From Actinomycetes bacterium (GTDB taxonomy: Bacteria > Actinomycetota > Acidimicrobiia > Acidimicrobiales > Palsa-688), in contig JAKBBS010000072.1 in assembly GCA_021808425.1 (NCBI GenBank), forward strand, positions 1 through 15,107: a stretch of DNA of 15,107 bases. The letters are read 5' to 3'. The notes beneath the pieces were generated by a model that was not told where the DNA came from, searched no databases, and was given only the letters and a program-made list of their open reading frames with translations. Numbering within the stretch: the first letter of the stretch is position 1; each line of letters opens with the position of its first letter. Of the stretch, positions 1 to 7,181 are shown one piece after another. Position numbers and translations under genes: made by a program.

Positions 1-99
1 CCCTCGAAGCCTCCGCAGAGACGGGATTATCTCGGCGCTGCCAAGTGTTATGGTTACTCGCCCGCCAATGAGGTTCTAGCGGAATATCAGGTCAGTCGA

Positions 100-636
100 A
101 TGGTGCAGAAGAAGGCTTCGATGTCAATTACCGAGGACCTAGCAGAGGTAACTGTGGATTCGGTTGCGGCCAACGACGCTGCTGCGGAGACCTCGGGCGA
201 CCGCAAGGAGCCGGCGCGAAAGGCTCCGGCGCGAAAGAGGGCCGAATCACCCCCTGCCGCTGCGGGCAGCGATTTCCTGGACTCCCAGCGCCTGACGCTG
301 CTCGCAGAGCGAGCCGACTACATCGGTTCAGCGGAGTCATTGAAGGCCCAGGCGGACTCCCTGGCGCTCGAGCACGAGCCGGGCGACGTCCAGTTCGACG
401 AGGAGGGAGGGGAGGGTGGTACGGCCAACGTCGACCGCGAGATAGATCTCTACCTGTCGGCGCAGGCGAGGGCGACCGTGGCGGAGATAGACCGGGCTTT
501 GGCGAAGATCGACGACGGCACCTACGGGGTGTGTGAGCGGTGCGGCCAGCCGATTCCCGAGGCACGTCTCGAAGCGCTTCCCTACGCGGCGTTGTGTGTA
601 GCATGCAAGAGCGGCGGTTTGTCGTCGAGGCGATAA
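100..636 (+). CDS. TraR/DksA-family C4 zinc-finger protein
   Basis: This is a probable RNA-polymerase-associated regulator of the TraR/DksA family. The C-terminus has a C4 zinc finger, CERC (C145, C148) then CVAC (C166, C169), in the usual DksA/TraR position after a helical segment (about residues 110-142). The N-terminal 60 residues are low-complexity and rich in Ala, Lys and Arg (paired KAPARK-like units at about 37-48), a type of tail seen in actinobacterial members. The start is uncertain. ATG 100 gives 178 aa, but ATG 121 is better placed behind an AGAAGG purine tract, and the frame stays open without a stop back to base 1, so a start left of the window cannot be excluded. The gene lies directly upstream of lspA (7-base gap), a common actinobacterial order that suggests co-transcription. 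The family is clear; the target promoters are unknown. Confidence 0.85.
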   Translation: MVQKKASMSITEDLAEVTVDSVAANDAAAETSGDRKEPARKAPARKRAESPPAAAGSDFLDSQRLTLLAERADYIGSAESLKAQADSLALEHEPGDVQFDEEGGEGGTANVDREIDLYLSAQARATVAEIDRALAKIDDGTYGVCERCGQPIPEARLEALPYAALCVACKSGGLSSRR

Positions 637-643
637 GTTCATT

Positions 644-1216
644 TTGAGCGTTGGACAACACCGACCCGTGGTCGCCCGGACGCGACCGGGGTGGCGGCGG
701 ATCGGGCTGGTAGCGGCGGTAGCGGCTCTGGTCATCGCGGCCGACGTGGCGAGCAAGGACTGGGCGCTAGCCAACCTGACACCCGGCCGCCCTCGCCACG
801 TGATCGGAACGGCGAACTTCCTTCTCACGTTCAACACCGGGACGGCGTTCAGCCTCGGACGCGGGGTGACGCCTATCCTCGAAGCTGTGGTGGTCGTGGC
901 TGTCTGCGTTCTCGTCCTGGTTACCCGGAGGGTTTCAGCGTCGGCCGGCTTCGCAACCCTCGCCGGCCTGGGCCTGTTGCTCGGCGGCGCGCTCGGCAAT
1001 TTGGGCGACCGCCTCTTCCGCCACATTCCGGGCTATCCTGGTGGTGTCGTCGACTTCATCCAGGCGGTCCGGTGGTGGCCTGTCTTCAACGTGGCTGACT
1101 CGTGCGTCGTGGTCGGCGTGATCGTCCTGCTATCCTCATACCGCTCCCCGGCGAAGTCGCCCGGAGGCTCTGCTGACGGGTCGCCTGCGAGTCGGCTCGG
1201 CGGTTCCGATGCCTGA
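644..1216 (+). CDS. lspA: Lipoprotein signal peptidase (signal peptidase II)
   Basis: An inner-membrane aspartic protease that removes signal peptides from prolipoproteins after lipidation. It has about four membrane segments (roughly residues 20-37, 75-93, 101-120 and 148-167). The family signatures are present: FNTGTAFS at 63-70, GNLGDR at 118-123, and the catalytic aspartate pair in VVDF (D137) and NVADS (D152). At 190 aa it is slightly longer than usual because of a Gly/Ser-rich cytoplasmic tail after residue about 168. The start at 644 is TTG; an in-frame GTG at 668 is an alternative that still precedes the first membrane segment. Neither has a strong Shine-Dalgarno, so translation may be coupled to the upstream zinc-finger gene. 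The 3' end overlaps the next gene by 8 bases. Confidence 0.93.
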   Translation: MSVGQHRPVVARTRPGWRRIGLVAAVAALVIAADVASKDWALANLTPGRPRHVIGTANFLLTFNTGTAFSLGRGVTPILEAVVVVAVCVLVLVTRRVSASAGFATLAGLGLLLGGALGNLGDRLFRHIPGYPGGVVDFIQAVRWWPVFNVADSCVVVGVIVLLSSYRSPAKSPGGSADGSPASRLGGSDA

Positions 1217-2174
1217 CGGCGATCCGTGGGCGGTCCCTGCAGCCCTCGACGGGGAAAGGGTAGACCGGGTCATTGCGCTGGTTACCGGACTCGCGCGAAG
1301 TCAGGTCAATGAGATGATGTCCGCAGGGATGGTCAACATCGGCGGCCGGATCTCCACGCAGCGCAGCCGTCGGGTGAGAGCAGGCGAGAAGGTCGGCGTC
1401 ACCGGTTCCTTGCCGGGCGCCGTCGCGACACCTGTTGACGATCGTCCCCTGGCTGATTTCGTCGAAGTGTTCGTCGACGACGAAGTGATCGTCGTCGACA
1501 AGCCGGCCGGCGTGGTAGTGCATCCTGGGGCGGCCAACGCGACCGGAACCTTGATTCAGGCCCTCGTCGGCAGATACGGTGATCTGTCCCACCTCGACGT
1601 CGGGGACCAGGCGGGACGTCCGGGGGTCGTACATCGACTGGACAAGGGCACGTCGGGGCTACTGGTCGTAGCCCGCACGGAGCACGCCCGGGCTAGCCTG
1701 GTCGAACAGCTGTCGAAAAGGTCCGTTTCGAGGCGTTACGTAGCCTTGGTGCGCGGCACGGTCGAATCCGATTCCGGCATGATCGACGCTCCTCTCGGGC
1801 GTTCAGCGCGTGACCCGACCCGCTTTAGCGTCGTAGCCGGCGGGCGCGAAGCGCGTACCCGCTACGAGGTCGTCGCCCGCCACGCAGGCCAGATGGAGTC
1901 CAGCGAGCTGGCGTTGGCGCTCGAAACCGGGCGAACTCACCAGATCAGGGTCCACGTCGCGGCGATAGGCCATCCGGTTGTCGGCGACCCGCGCTACGGG
2001 GGAAGGTCCGGTCCTTTTCGCGGTTTGTTGGAGCCGGAGCGGTTCTTCCTGCATGCCGCCAGCCTTGGTTTCGATCATCCCGCTAGCGGCGAGCGGATGG
2101 ATTTCGATTCTCGTCTGCCCGACGACCTGGTTGGGGTGCTCGGCCAGGTCAAGGAAGCCGCAGCCGGGCTATAG
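1209..2174 (+). CDS. rluD: RluA/RluD-family 23S rRNA pseudouridine synthase
   Basis: An RNA pseudouridine synthase of the RluA family, probably acting on large-subunit rRNA. The N-terminus carries an S4-type RNA-binding domain (about residues 15-65), followed by the catalytic domain. The hallmark HRLDKGTSGL motif lies at 142-151, with the catalytic nucleophile D145. Downstream, TGRTHQIRVH and GDPRYGG are the conserved later motifs of the fold. The length of 321 aa is normal. The ATG lies inside the last codons of lspA, and the lspA-rluD pairing is common in bacteria, so they are likely one transcript. The family is certain; RluD rather than another paralogue is inferred from the S4 domain and the neighbourhood. 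The 3' end overlaps the convergent cbiC gene by 26 bases. Confidence 0.92.
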   Translation: MPDGDPWAVPAALDGERVDRVIALVTGLARSQVNEMMSAGMVNIGGRISTQRSRRVRAGEKVGVTGSLPGAVATPVDDRPLADFVEVFVDDEVIVVDKPAGVVVHPGAANATGTLIQALVGRYGDLSHLDVGDQAGRPGVVHRLDKGTSGLLVVARTEHARASLVEQLSKRSVSRRYVALVRGTVESDSGMIDAPLGRSARDPTRFSVVAGGREARTRYEVVARHAGQMESSELALALETGRTHQIRVHVAAIGHPVVGDPRYGGRSGPFRGLLEPERFFLHAASLGFDHPASGERMDFDSRLPDDLVGVLGQVKEAAAGL

Positions 2175-2781
2175 CGTTCAGCGCGGCCGCGGCCACCGGG
2201 CTGCCACCTCGCTCTCCCCGGTTCGTTATCGATGTGCCGGCGAGCGGAGACCTCCAAAGTTCGGCTTTGGCCTCGGCAGCCCCGACGTAGCCGACCGGCA
2301 GTCCGATGACGCCGGACGGCTCGACACGACCGAGCCTGGCGAGCTCGACGAGGCGCGCCAACGCGGTCGGGGCGTTACCGATCACCCAGATGGACCCACT
2401 TGGATGTGCTGCCGCGGCACGCGAGATCGCGGCCGCCGACCGGGTCTCGTCTCGCTGGTGACCGTCTGCGTCGGCATGGGTCGCGTCGAAATCCAATGCA
2501 CAGACCACGTCGGTGAACGCCGAAACGGCGGGGATCCCTGCGGCGACCATGCGAGAGTCGCACACGACGGTCGAGCGGGCGTCGAGCGCAGCGATGATCG
2601 TTGGGACTGCGTCGAAGCCGACGAGGGCGCTGATGGAAAAAGATTCGTCAGCAGTCGAGTGAACCATGCGCGCCACGACCGACCGTGCCGGCTCGGGCCA
2701 CGCCGAAAAGTCCACCCGCGTCTGCATGATCCGATACGACTCGACTTCTATCGGGTGGGGTTGAGTCCGCCGCTCGGTCAT
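2149..2781 (-). CDS. cobH: Precorrin-8X / cobalt-precorrin-8 methylmutase
   Basis: CobH/CbiC catalyses the 1,5-sigmatropic shift of the C11 methyl group to C12, giving (hydrogeno)cobyrinic acid. The 210-aa protein has the family length. Visible signatures are VHSTAD with the presumed catalytic His at residue 41, IGNAPTAL, GLPVGYVGAAEAK and the C-terminal TNRGERGGSPVA block. The start was chosen at the ATG whose ATGA overlaps the ferredoxin stop; the reading frame stays open further upstream, but that part is out of register with the family and overlaps the ferredoxin. This is the last gene of the minus-strand cobalamin operon, and its end overlaps convergent rluD. With cbiD, cbiG and cbiX in the same window, the cobalt-early form (cbiC) is the appropriate reading. 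Confidence 0.93.
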   Translation of the reverse strand: MTERRTQPHPIEVESYRIMQTRVDFSAWPEPARSVVARMVHSTADESFSISALVGFDAVPTIIAALDARSTVVCDSRMVAAGIPAVSAFTDVVCALDFDATHADADGHQRDETRSAAAISRAAAAHPSGSIWVIGNAPTALARLVELARLGRVEPSGVIGLPVGYVGAAEAKAELWRSPLAGTSITNRGERGGSPVAAAALNAIARLRLP

Positions 2782-2996
2782 TTCGACGACTCGAGCGCCA
2801 AGGAGCCCAGGCGGGATCGCCCGGCAGTCGATACGTGGATGGCGTCGGTGGGGCAGACCTCGACACACGCGAGACAGTCGTCGCAGAGCCGCGCGTCGAC
2901 GAGAAGCCGGCCCGGCGCAGCGACAATCGCTTTCGTCGGACACGTTGCGACACATGACCCACACCCGCTGCAACCGCCGCCGACGTGGACGGTCAC
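2778..2996 (-). CDS. Small 2[4Fe-4S] ferredoxin in the cobalamin operon
   Basis: A 72-aa bacterial-type ferredoxin. Two complete cysteine sets are present: C9, C12, C15 and C19 followed by Pro, and C38, C41, C44 and C48 followed by Pro. This is the classical CxxCxxCxxxCP pattern and predicts two [4Fe-4S] clusters and electron transfer. The GTG start sits in a GTGA overlap with the stop of the cbiG-cobJ fusion, and its own stop makes an ATGA overlap with cobH/cbiC, so it is almost certainly co-translated with corrin enzymes. A Ser/Arg/Leu-rich tail (59-72) follows the second cluster. Its partner is not shown by sequence. Inferred candidates are the ring-contraction step (CbiH with CbiG), the missing precorrin-6A reduction, or cobalt reduction before adenosylation. 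Confidence 0.9.
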   Translation of the reverse strand: MTVHVGGGCSGCGSCVATCPTKAIVAAPGRLLVDARLCDDCLACVEVCPTDAIHVSTAGRSRLGSLALESSK

Positions 2997-4747
2997 GGTG
3001 CGTAGCCCCGGGGGGTGACCATACGGTCGCCTATCCAGCGTGTGCCAGTCGATCCGATCACTACCAGTGAGTACATGCCGACCCCATCGGGATCCAACTC
3101 GCCTAGCACCGTCCGGGTCACCGTCTCTGTCGGGCGACCTGCGTCGGTTACCACGGCTGCGGGCGTCGAAGGCGACCTGTGAGCGGACAGGATCTCGATG
3201 GCCGCAGGCAGCTGAGTCGAGCGGCGCGCCGAGCGGGGGTTGTAAAGCGACACCACGAAGTCTCCCTCGGCCACGGCTCTGATCCGACGCTCGATCTGCG
3301 ACCACGGGGTGAGGAGGTCCGACAGCGATATCGAGGCGTGGTCGTGGCCGAGCGGGGCGCCCAGGACCGCCGCGGCGCTCAAAGCGGCGGTGACCCCGGG
3401 CACGACGTGGATGACGAGGTTGCCTTCCCCTTCTGCGAGCTCGAAGGCGAGTGACGCAAGAGCGTACACGCCCGGATCGCCGGAGCATACGAGCGCAACC
3501 TTTCGACCTTCGCCGGCGTAGGCGAGCGCGTCGCGGACGCGCTCGGTCTCCGCTCCGATCGGGTAGGAGACCACGAGCTGAGAGTTGGAGAGCAGGTCGC
3601 TGGCGGCGTCGACGTAGCCTTTGTAGCCCACCACTACCTCGGCGTGGCGCACTGCCGCAGTTGCCTGAAGCGTTCGCATGTACGGGTCCCCGGGGCCGAG
3701 GCCGACGACAGACAGGAGGCCTGGAGGAGTTCGCCGACGTGCCAGTGCGACTGTGGAGTCGCCCGTAGCGCTTACCGTCTTGCCGGCGATCAGCTGCGCC
3801 CCGGGACCACCGGCGAGAAGTGCTGCTGCTTCTGACACTGACGGTGTCCCTACAGCTCGACGGACCACCTCACTCGGGTTCGGGACTTCGACGGCGGCGA
3901 GGGCGGCGGCGCCGAGCCCAACCAGGTCTACTTCGAGGCGCTCCGCCAAGGCGACGATGGCGGGTTCGGCGGTCTTGGCATCCAACGTCGCCACCGCCCC
4001 CACGCAGCGCACGTCGAGGTTCGCCGAGTCGAGCAGGTTGTCGACGGCGCGTTCGAGACCGTCGGGCGAAGCGCCTGTGCTCGCTCCGACGCCGAGCACG
4101 AGCGAACGCGGCGCGAGGATGACCTCGCCGGGTCGCGGCGGGGTTGCCGAGTCGGTCACAGTGATCGTTGTGTGCTCGCGCTGTTCTGGGCTCCCGTCGT
4201 GGCCTGGGTCATTGTTGTCGGCGCTGCGGGGGAGGGGCGACAGTCCGCGCAGAGCCGCCGGCAGAGGCCAATCTTCGAGGCCGGCATCGACACCCACTGG
4301 CGGAGCGCGGCCGTCGAGCCACGTCCGGCCGAGCGCAGCCACGTCACCGCGCGCGTTGAAGCCGCTGAACGTGTCTACCCCCGGCAGCCCGGCGAGGTCG
4401 GTAGCCGTAGAGATGACCGGCGTAGCCCCCGTGCAGGCGGCAACTTCGCGCGCCAAGGCGTTGGCCTCGCGACGATGGCCTCCGCAAAGCACGATCGCGT
4501 ATCGACCGGACTCGTCGACGGAAACGACGGCGGGGTCAGTCTCCTTATCGTTGAGGAGGTCGGCTATCGCCCGAACAGCGATGGCGGCGGCTGCGAACAC
4601 GACCATCCCGTCGCATCGGCCCCACTCCTCCTTGACGGTCTCGATCAGACGCCCTCTACGATGCTCGTATGGGAGCTTCGCCGCCAGCGCCGACCCGCGC
4701 TCGGTGATCGAAAGCGACACGATCCGCGGGCTGGCAGAAGTCGTCAT
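2993..4747 (-). CDS. cobJ: CbiG-CobJ(CbiH) fusion: cobalt-precorrin-5A hydrolase / precorrin-3B C17-methyltransferase
   Basis: A 584-aa bifunctional protein. The N-terminal CbiG part (about residues 8-340) opens the delta-lactone and releases the two-carbon fragment. It contains the CbiG N-domain (8-150, with a GGHRREANALA block near 89-99), a polar linker (about 170-205) and the CobE/CbiG C-domain (210-335, with LVLGVGASTGAS at 217-228). The C-terminal CobJ/CbiH part (345-580) is a SAM-dependent methyltransferase that performs C17 methylation and ring contraction. It shows VGLGPGDP (348-355), VCSGDPGVYALA (420-431), VPGVTAALSAAA (449-460) and LYNPRS (501-506). The ATG at 4747 overlaps the cobL stop as ATGA; an in-frame ATG 36 bases upstream is less likely. 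CbiG is diagnostic of the cobalt-early pathway. Confidence 0.92.
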   Translation of the reverse strand: MTTSASPRIVSLSITERGSALAAKLPYEHRRGRLIETVKEEWGRCDGMVVFAAAAIAVRAIADLLNDKETDPAVVSVDESGRYAIVLCGGHRREANALAREVAACTGATPVISTATDLAGLPGVDTFSGFNARGDVAALGRTWLDGRAPPVGVDAGLEDWPLPAALRGLSPLPRSADNNDPGHDGSPEQREHTTITVTDSATPPRPGEVILAPRSLVLGVGASTGASPDGLERAVDNLLDSANLDVRCVGAVATLDAKTAEPAIVALAERLEVDLVGLGAAALAAVEVPNPSEVVRRAVGTPSVSEAAALLAGGPGAQLIAGKTVSATGDSTVALARRRTPPGLLSVVGLGPGDPYMRTLQATAAVRHAEVVVGYKGYVDAASDLLSNSQLVVSYPIGAETERVRDALAYAGEGRKVALVCSGDPGVYALASLAFELAEGEGNLVIHVVPGVTAALSAAAVLGAPLGHDHASISLSDLLTPWSQIERRIRAVAEGDFVVSLYNPRSARRSTQLPAAIEILSAHRSPSTPAAVVTDAGRPTETVTRTVLGELDPDGVGMYSLVVIGSTGTRWIGDRMVTPRGYAP

Positions 4748-6030
4748 TTGCTGCTCACGACGTTTGCGGTGGGACCCCAGCATACGAACACCGGGTTCTC
4801 GGCTTGGAGGCGTAGCGCGGCGTCGCGCCCGAAGGGCACGGCACGGTTGATTGACACCTGGACCATCGCACCGAGGCGTTCGGCGCCGGCCAAGGCCCTG
4901 TCGGGCGCTGCGTACACCGCGACGACCAGCCCTGCGGGCCGTAACCGTGCGAGTGCCGCGTCGAGGACGCCGATTCCGCCGCCCCCTACGAAAACCCTGT
5001 CGGGGTCTTCGAGGGATTCGAACACGCCCGGCGCTTCGCCGTCGCAGACTGTCACGCGGGTATTTGCGGTGTTGGATCGCAGAACCTTCAACTGATGCGG
5101 ATCGCGTTCGATCGCGTGCACGCTAAGTCCGGCGGACAACGAGGCGCATTCGACCGACACCGACCCGGATCCGGCTCCGACGTCCCACATGACTCCGCTC
5201 ACCGGCAGGTCGAGCTTCGAGATGGCGATCGCCCGAACCTCGGCTTTTGTGACCATGCCGCGAATATGCTCGAACTCGGACTCAGGACGCCCCCATCGTA
5301 GGGTCGCCTGCCCGGGCTTTGTCTGGCGAGCTTGATCCGCTATCGATATGACCACCGATGCCGGGTCGAAGCATCCGGCGGCGAGCGCTTCGAGATTGCC
5401 CGTCCAGACCGACTCCGCTTGCTCGCCGAGAGCCGATCCGACCCAAATCCGCCGGTCTCGGACACCGTGTTCCAATGCCAGTCGGCCGAGAAGATGCGGA
5501 GGCGAATCGGGCCCGCACAGGACCGCCACCTTGGTCGAGCGCTCGATAGCCCTGGCAGCTTCCGCGGCGCCTCCGGGCCGGCCGTGCGCGGACACGACTT
5601 CAGCGTCGTCCCAGTTGGTGCTGGCCCGAGCGAAGGCCAGCGAAACCGACGACGGCGCCGGGTGGATTCGTAGAAGAGAAGGCGAGACGTGAAGCGACGC
5701 GAGCCGCGCAAGACCGAAGAATCCGGGGTCTCCCGAGCACAATACGCAGACATTTTCTCCGCTCGAAGCAGCCGTGGCGACAGACGCCATGAATTGGCGG
5801 ACGTCACCTTCGAGCAGCAGGCACCTAGCTTCTTGTGGTAGTTGCAGCGCGTTCAAGTGTTTGGAAGTACCGGCGACCACTGTCGCTTGTTGTAGGGCGC
5901 CCCTGGCCTTGTCGCCGAAGATCTCCCCGCCCAGGACCCCGACAAGGTCGACTCGTCCAGCCGCCCGGGCGCCTCGAGGGAGTCGCGTTTGGTGCGTTTG
6001 GCGGGGGCCGCTATCCACGGGCCCACACAT
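4744..6030 (-). CDS. cobL: CobL (CbiE-CbiT fusion): precorrin-6B C5,15-methyltransferase/decarboxylase
   Basis: A 428-aa fusion of two methyltransferases. CbiE (about residues 25-235, tetrapyrrole methylase fold, with LCSGDPGFFGLA at 97-108) methylates C5. CbiT (about 248-420, Rossmann class I, SAM loop DVGAGSGSVSVE at 283-294) methylates C15 and decarboxylates the C12 acetate. GMVTKAEVRA at 258-267 is the typical CbiT entry segment. The first glycine-rich strand of CbiE (VDLVGVLGGE, 27-36) departs from the usual VxxGxG form. The ATG at 6030 overlaps the end of cbiD by 20 bases; an in-frame GTG at 6018 is an alternative. The stop overlaps the start of the cbiG-cobJ fusion. It is clearly a member of the operon. 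Confidence 0.92.
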   Translation of the reverse strand: MCGPVDSGPRQTHQTRLPRGARAAGRVDLVGVLGGEIFGDKARGALQQATVVAGTSKHLNALQLPQEARCLLLEGDVRQFMASVATAASSGENVCVLCSGDPGFFGLARLASLHVSPSLLRIHPAPSSVSLAFARASTNWDDAEVVSAHGRPGGAAEAARAIERSTKVAVLCGPDSPPHLLGRLALEHGVRDRRIWVGSALGEQAESVWTGNLEALAAGCFDPASVVISIADQARQTKPGQATLRWGRPESEFEHIRGMVTKAEVRAIAISKLDLPVSGVMWDVGAGSGSVSVECASLSAGLSVHAIERDPHQLKVLRSNTANTRVTVCDGEAPGVFESLEDPDRVFVGGGGIGVLDAALARLRPAGLVVAVYAAPDRALAGAERLGAMVQVSINRAVPFGRDAALRLQAENPVFVCWGPTANVVSSK

Positions 6031-7105
6031 GATCGCCGTCGAAGTCGACCATCACCACTTCGACCACCGCGTTGGAATCATACTCCGACCGCATGTAGCG
6101 CGAGCATGACTCCGACGCCCTTGAGCACAGCTCGTTCAGCACTGCGAACGCCCCGACTTCGACGCACGTCTCGGCGAAGTGCCTTGCGGTGGCGGTCGCC
6201 TTCGCAGATGCGACGACCTCGTCGGGGGCGCTGCAGGCGGTTGCCACCTCGACGAGCAGGGCCGAATCGACCTTCGAGCGGCGGTAGTGGGTCATCATCA
6301 CGCCCGCCGCCAGCTTTGCGATCTTCCCCGCCATGCCAACGAAAGTGACGTCGCTGATCCCGAACGATGCTGCCTTGCGCAGGGCGATCCCGGTGAAGTC
6401 GCCCACCTCGACGAAGCAGACCTGCTGAAGATGGGGATACAACCGCTGAGCGGCTGCGTCGGTGCGGCCGCCGGTCGACAGGACTAGGCTCGCATTGCCC
6501 TGGGCGGCTGCTACTTGGACTTGTTGAACGACGCTCGCACGCCAGGCGGCAGTCGAGAAGGGCCGGACGATGCCCGTCGTGCCTAGGATCGAGATTCCGC
6601 CGACGATACCGAGACGTGAGTTCGAGGTTCGCGCGGCCATCGCCTCGCCTCCCGGAACCGACACCGTCAGGACGACGGGCCTGTCGGTGACCTCGGCGAC
6701 CGCACGGCGGATCATCCGGGCAGGAACCGGATTGACAGCGGGCGCTCCGACCTCGAGGCCGAGCCCGGGAAGGGTGATCGTGCCTACACCGGGTCCGGAG
6801 CGGATCGTCACGGGGCCCTGGTCGAGCGGCCCGGACCAAGCAGCTCCTACCGTGATCACCGCGCCGTCTGTGACGTCGGGGTCGTCGCCGGCATCCTTGA
6901 CCACCGCCGCAAGAGCCGGGTTCCCCGGATCCGGTGTTACGACGTCGAACGCAACCCTTCGCGAATCGGGGAGGGCAACGTCAGTCCGCGCTGGCGTCTC
7001 GCCAGTGACGAGTCCTATGACGGCTGCTTTCGCCGCGGCGGAAGCGCAGGTGCCGGTCGTCCAGCCGGTGCGAAGGCCTTTGGCCTTCCAGACCTCTTCT
7101 GCCAT
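6011..7105 (-). CDS. cbiD: Cobalt-precorrin-5B C1-methyltransferase
   Basis: CbiD methylates C1 of cobalt-precorrin-5B and is specific to the anaerobic, cobalt-early corrin pathway. The N-terminal signature LRTGWTTGTCASAAAKAA (residues 11-28) is unmistakable. Further family blocks follow: GPGVGTITLPGLGLEVG, NPVPARMIRRAV, GGISILGTTGIVRPFS and VGMAGKIAKLAAGVMMTHY. Starting at ATG 7105 gives 364 aa, the normal size. An in-frame ATG at 7171 would add 22 low-complexity residues, and the frame runs further still into cobM. I prefer 7105 because the extra residues do not look like CbiD and because that stretch holds a GC-rich hairpin. Neither start has a well-spaced Shine-Dalgarno. The 3' end overlaps cobL. 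Confidence 0.93.
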   Translation of the reverse strand: MAEEVWKAKGLRTGWTTGTCASAAAKAAVIGLVTGETPARTDVALPDSRRVAFDVVTPDPGNPALAAVVKDAGDDPDVTDGAVITVGAAWSGPLDQGPVTIRSGPGVGTITLPGLGLEVGAPAVNPVPARMIRRAVAEVTDRPVVLTVSVPGGEAMAARTSNSRLGIVGGISILGTTGIVRPFSTAAWRASVVQQVQVAAAQGNASLVLSTGGRTDAAAQRLYPHLQQVCFVEVGDFTGIALRKAASFGISDVTFVGMAGKIAKLAAGVMMTHYRRSKVDSALLVEVATACSAPDEVVASAKATATARHFAETCVEVGAFAVLNELCSRASESCSRYMRSEYDSNAVVEVVMVDFDGDHVWARG

Positions 7106-7139
7106 GGGAGGCTCATAGGGCGTCGCAGAGGTGTGGGGG

Positions 7140-7158
7140 GGCGAGCCACCCGCTCGCC
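7140..7158 (-). promoter_or_regulatory. GC-rich mRNA hairpin between cobM and cbiD
   Basis: A perfect 7-base inverted repeat, GGCGAGC / GCTCGCC, with a 5-base loop lies in the only real gap of the cobalamin operon, after the cobM stop (7182) and about 35 bases before the preferred cbiD ATG (7105). No T-run follows on the minus strand, so it is not a classical intrinsic terminator. A role in mRNA processing, stabilisation or tuning of cbiD translation is possible. If cbiD starts at 7171, the hairpin is inside coding sequence. Confidence 0.45.
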
Positions 7159-7181
7159 GACCTGAGGGCATTTGGTTCGCG

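Noticed and set aside
2149..2174. Bidirectional terminator at the rluD/cbiC convergence
   Set aside because: The two coding regions overlap by 26 bases and I see no stem-loop with a T-run on either strand.
2149..2973. Longer cobH/cbiC reading frame starting at 2973
   Set aside because: The first 64 codons overlap the ferredoxin in another frame, are Arg/Cys-rich and unlike CbiC; the ATGA start at 2781 gives the family length.
1978..3018. Plus-strand open frame of 346 codons opposite cbiC and the ferredoxin
   Set aside because: Arg/Gly/Asp-rich without recognisable motifs, overlaps three well-supported genes.
3678..4850. Long plus-strand open frame of 390 codons opposite the cbiG-cobJ fusion
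   Set aside because: Ser/Thr/Arg/Ala-rich composition with no domain; a typical antisense shadow of a GC-rich gene with strongly conserved motifs on the other strand.
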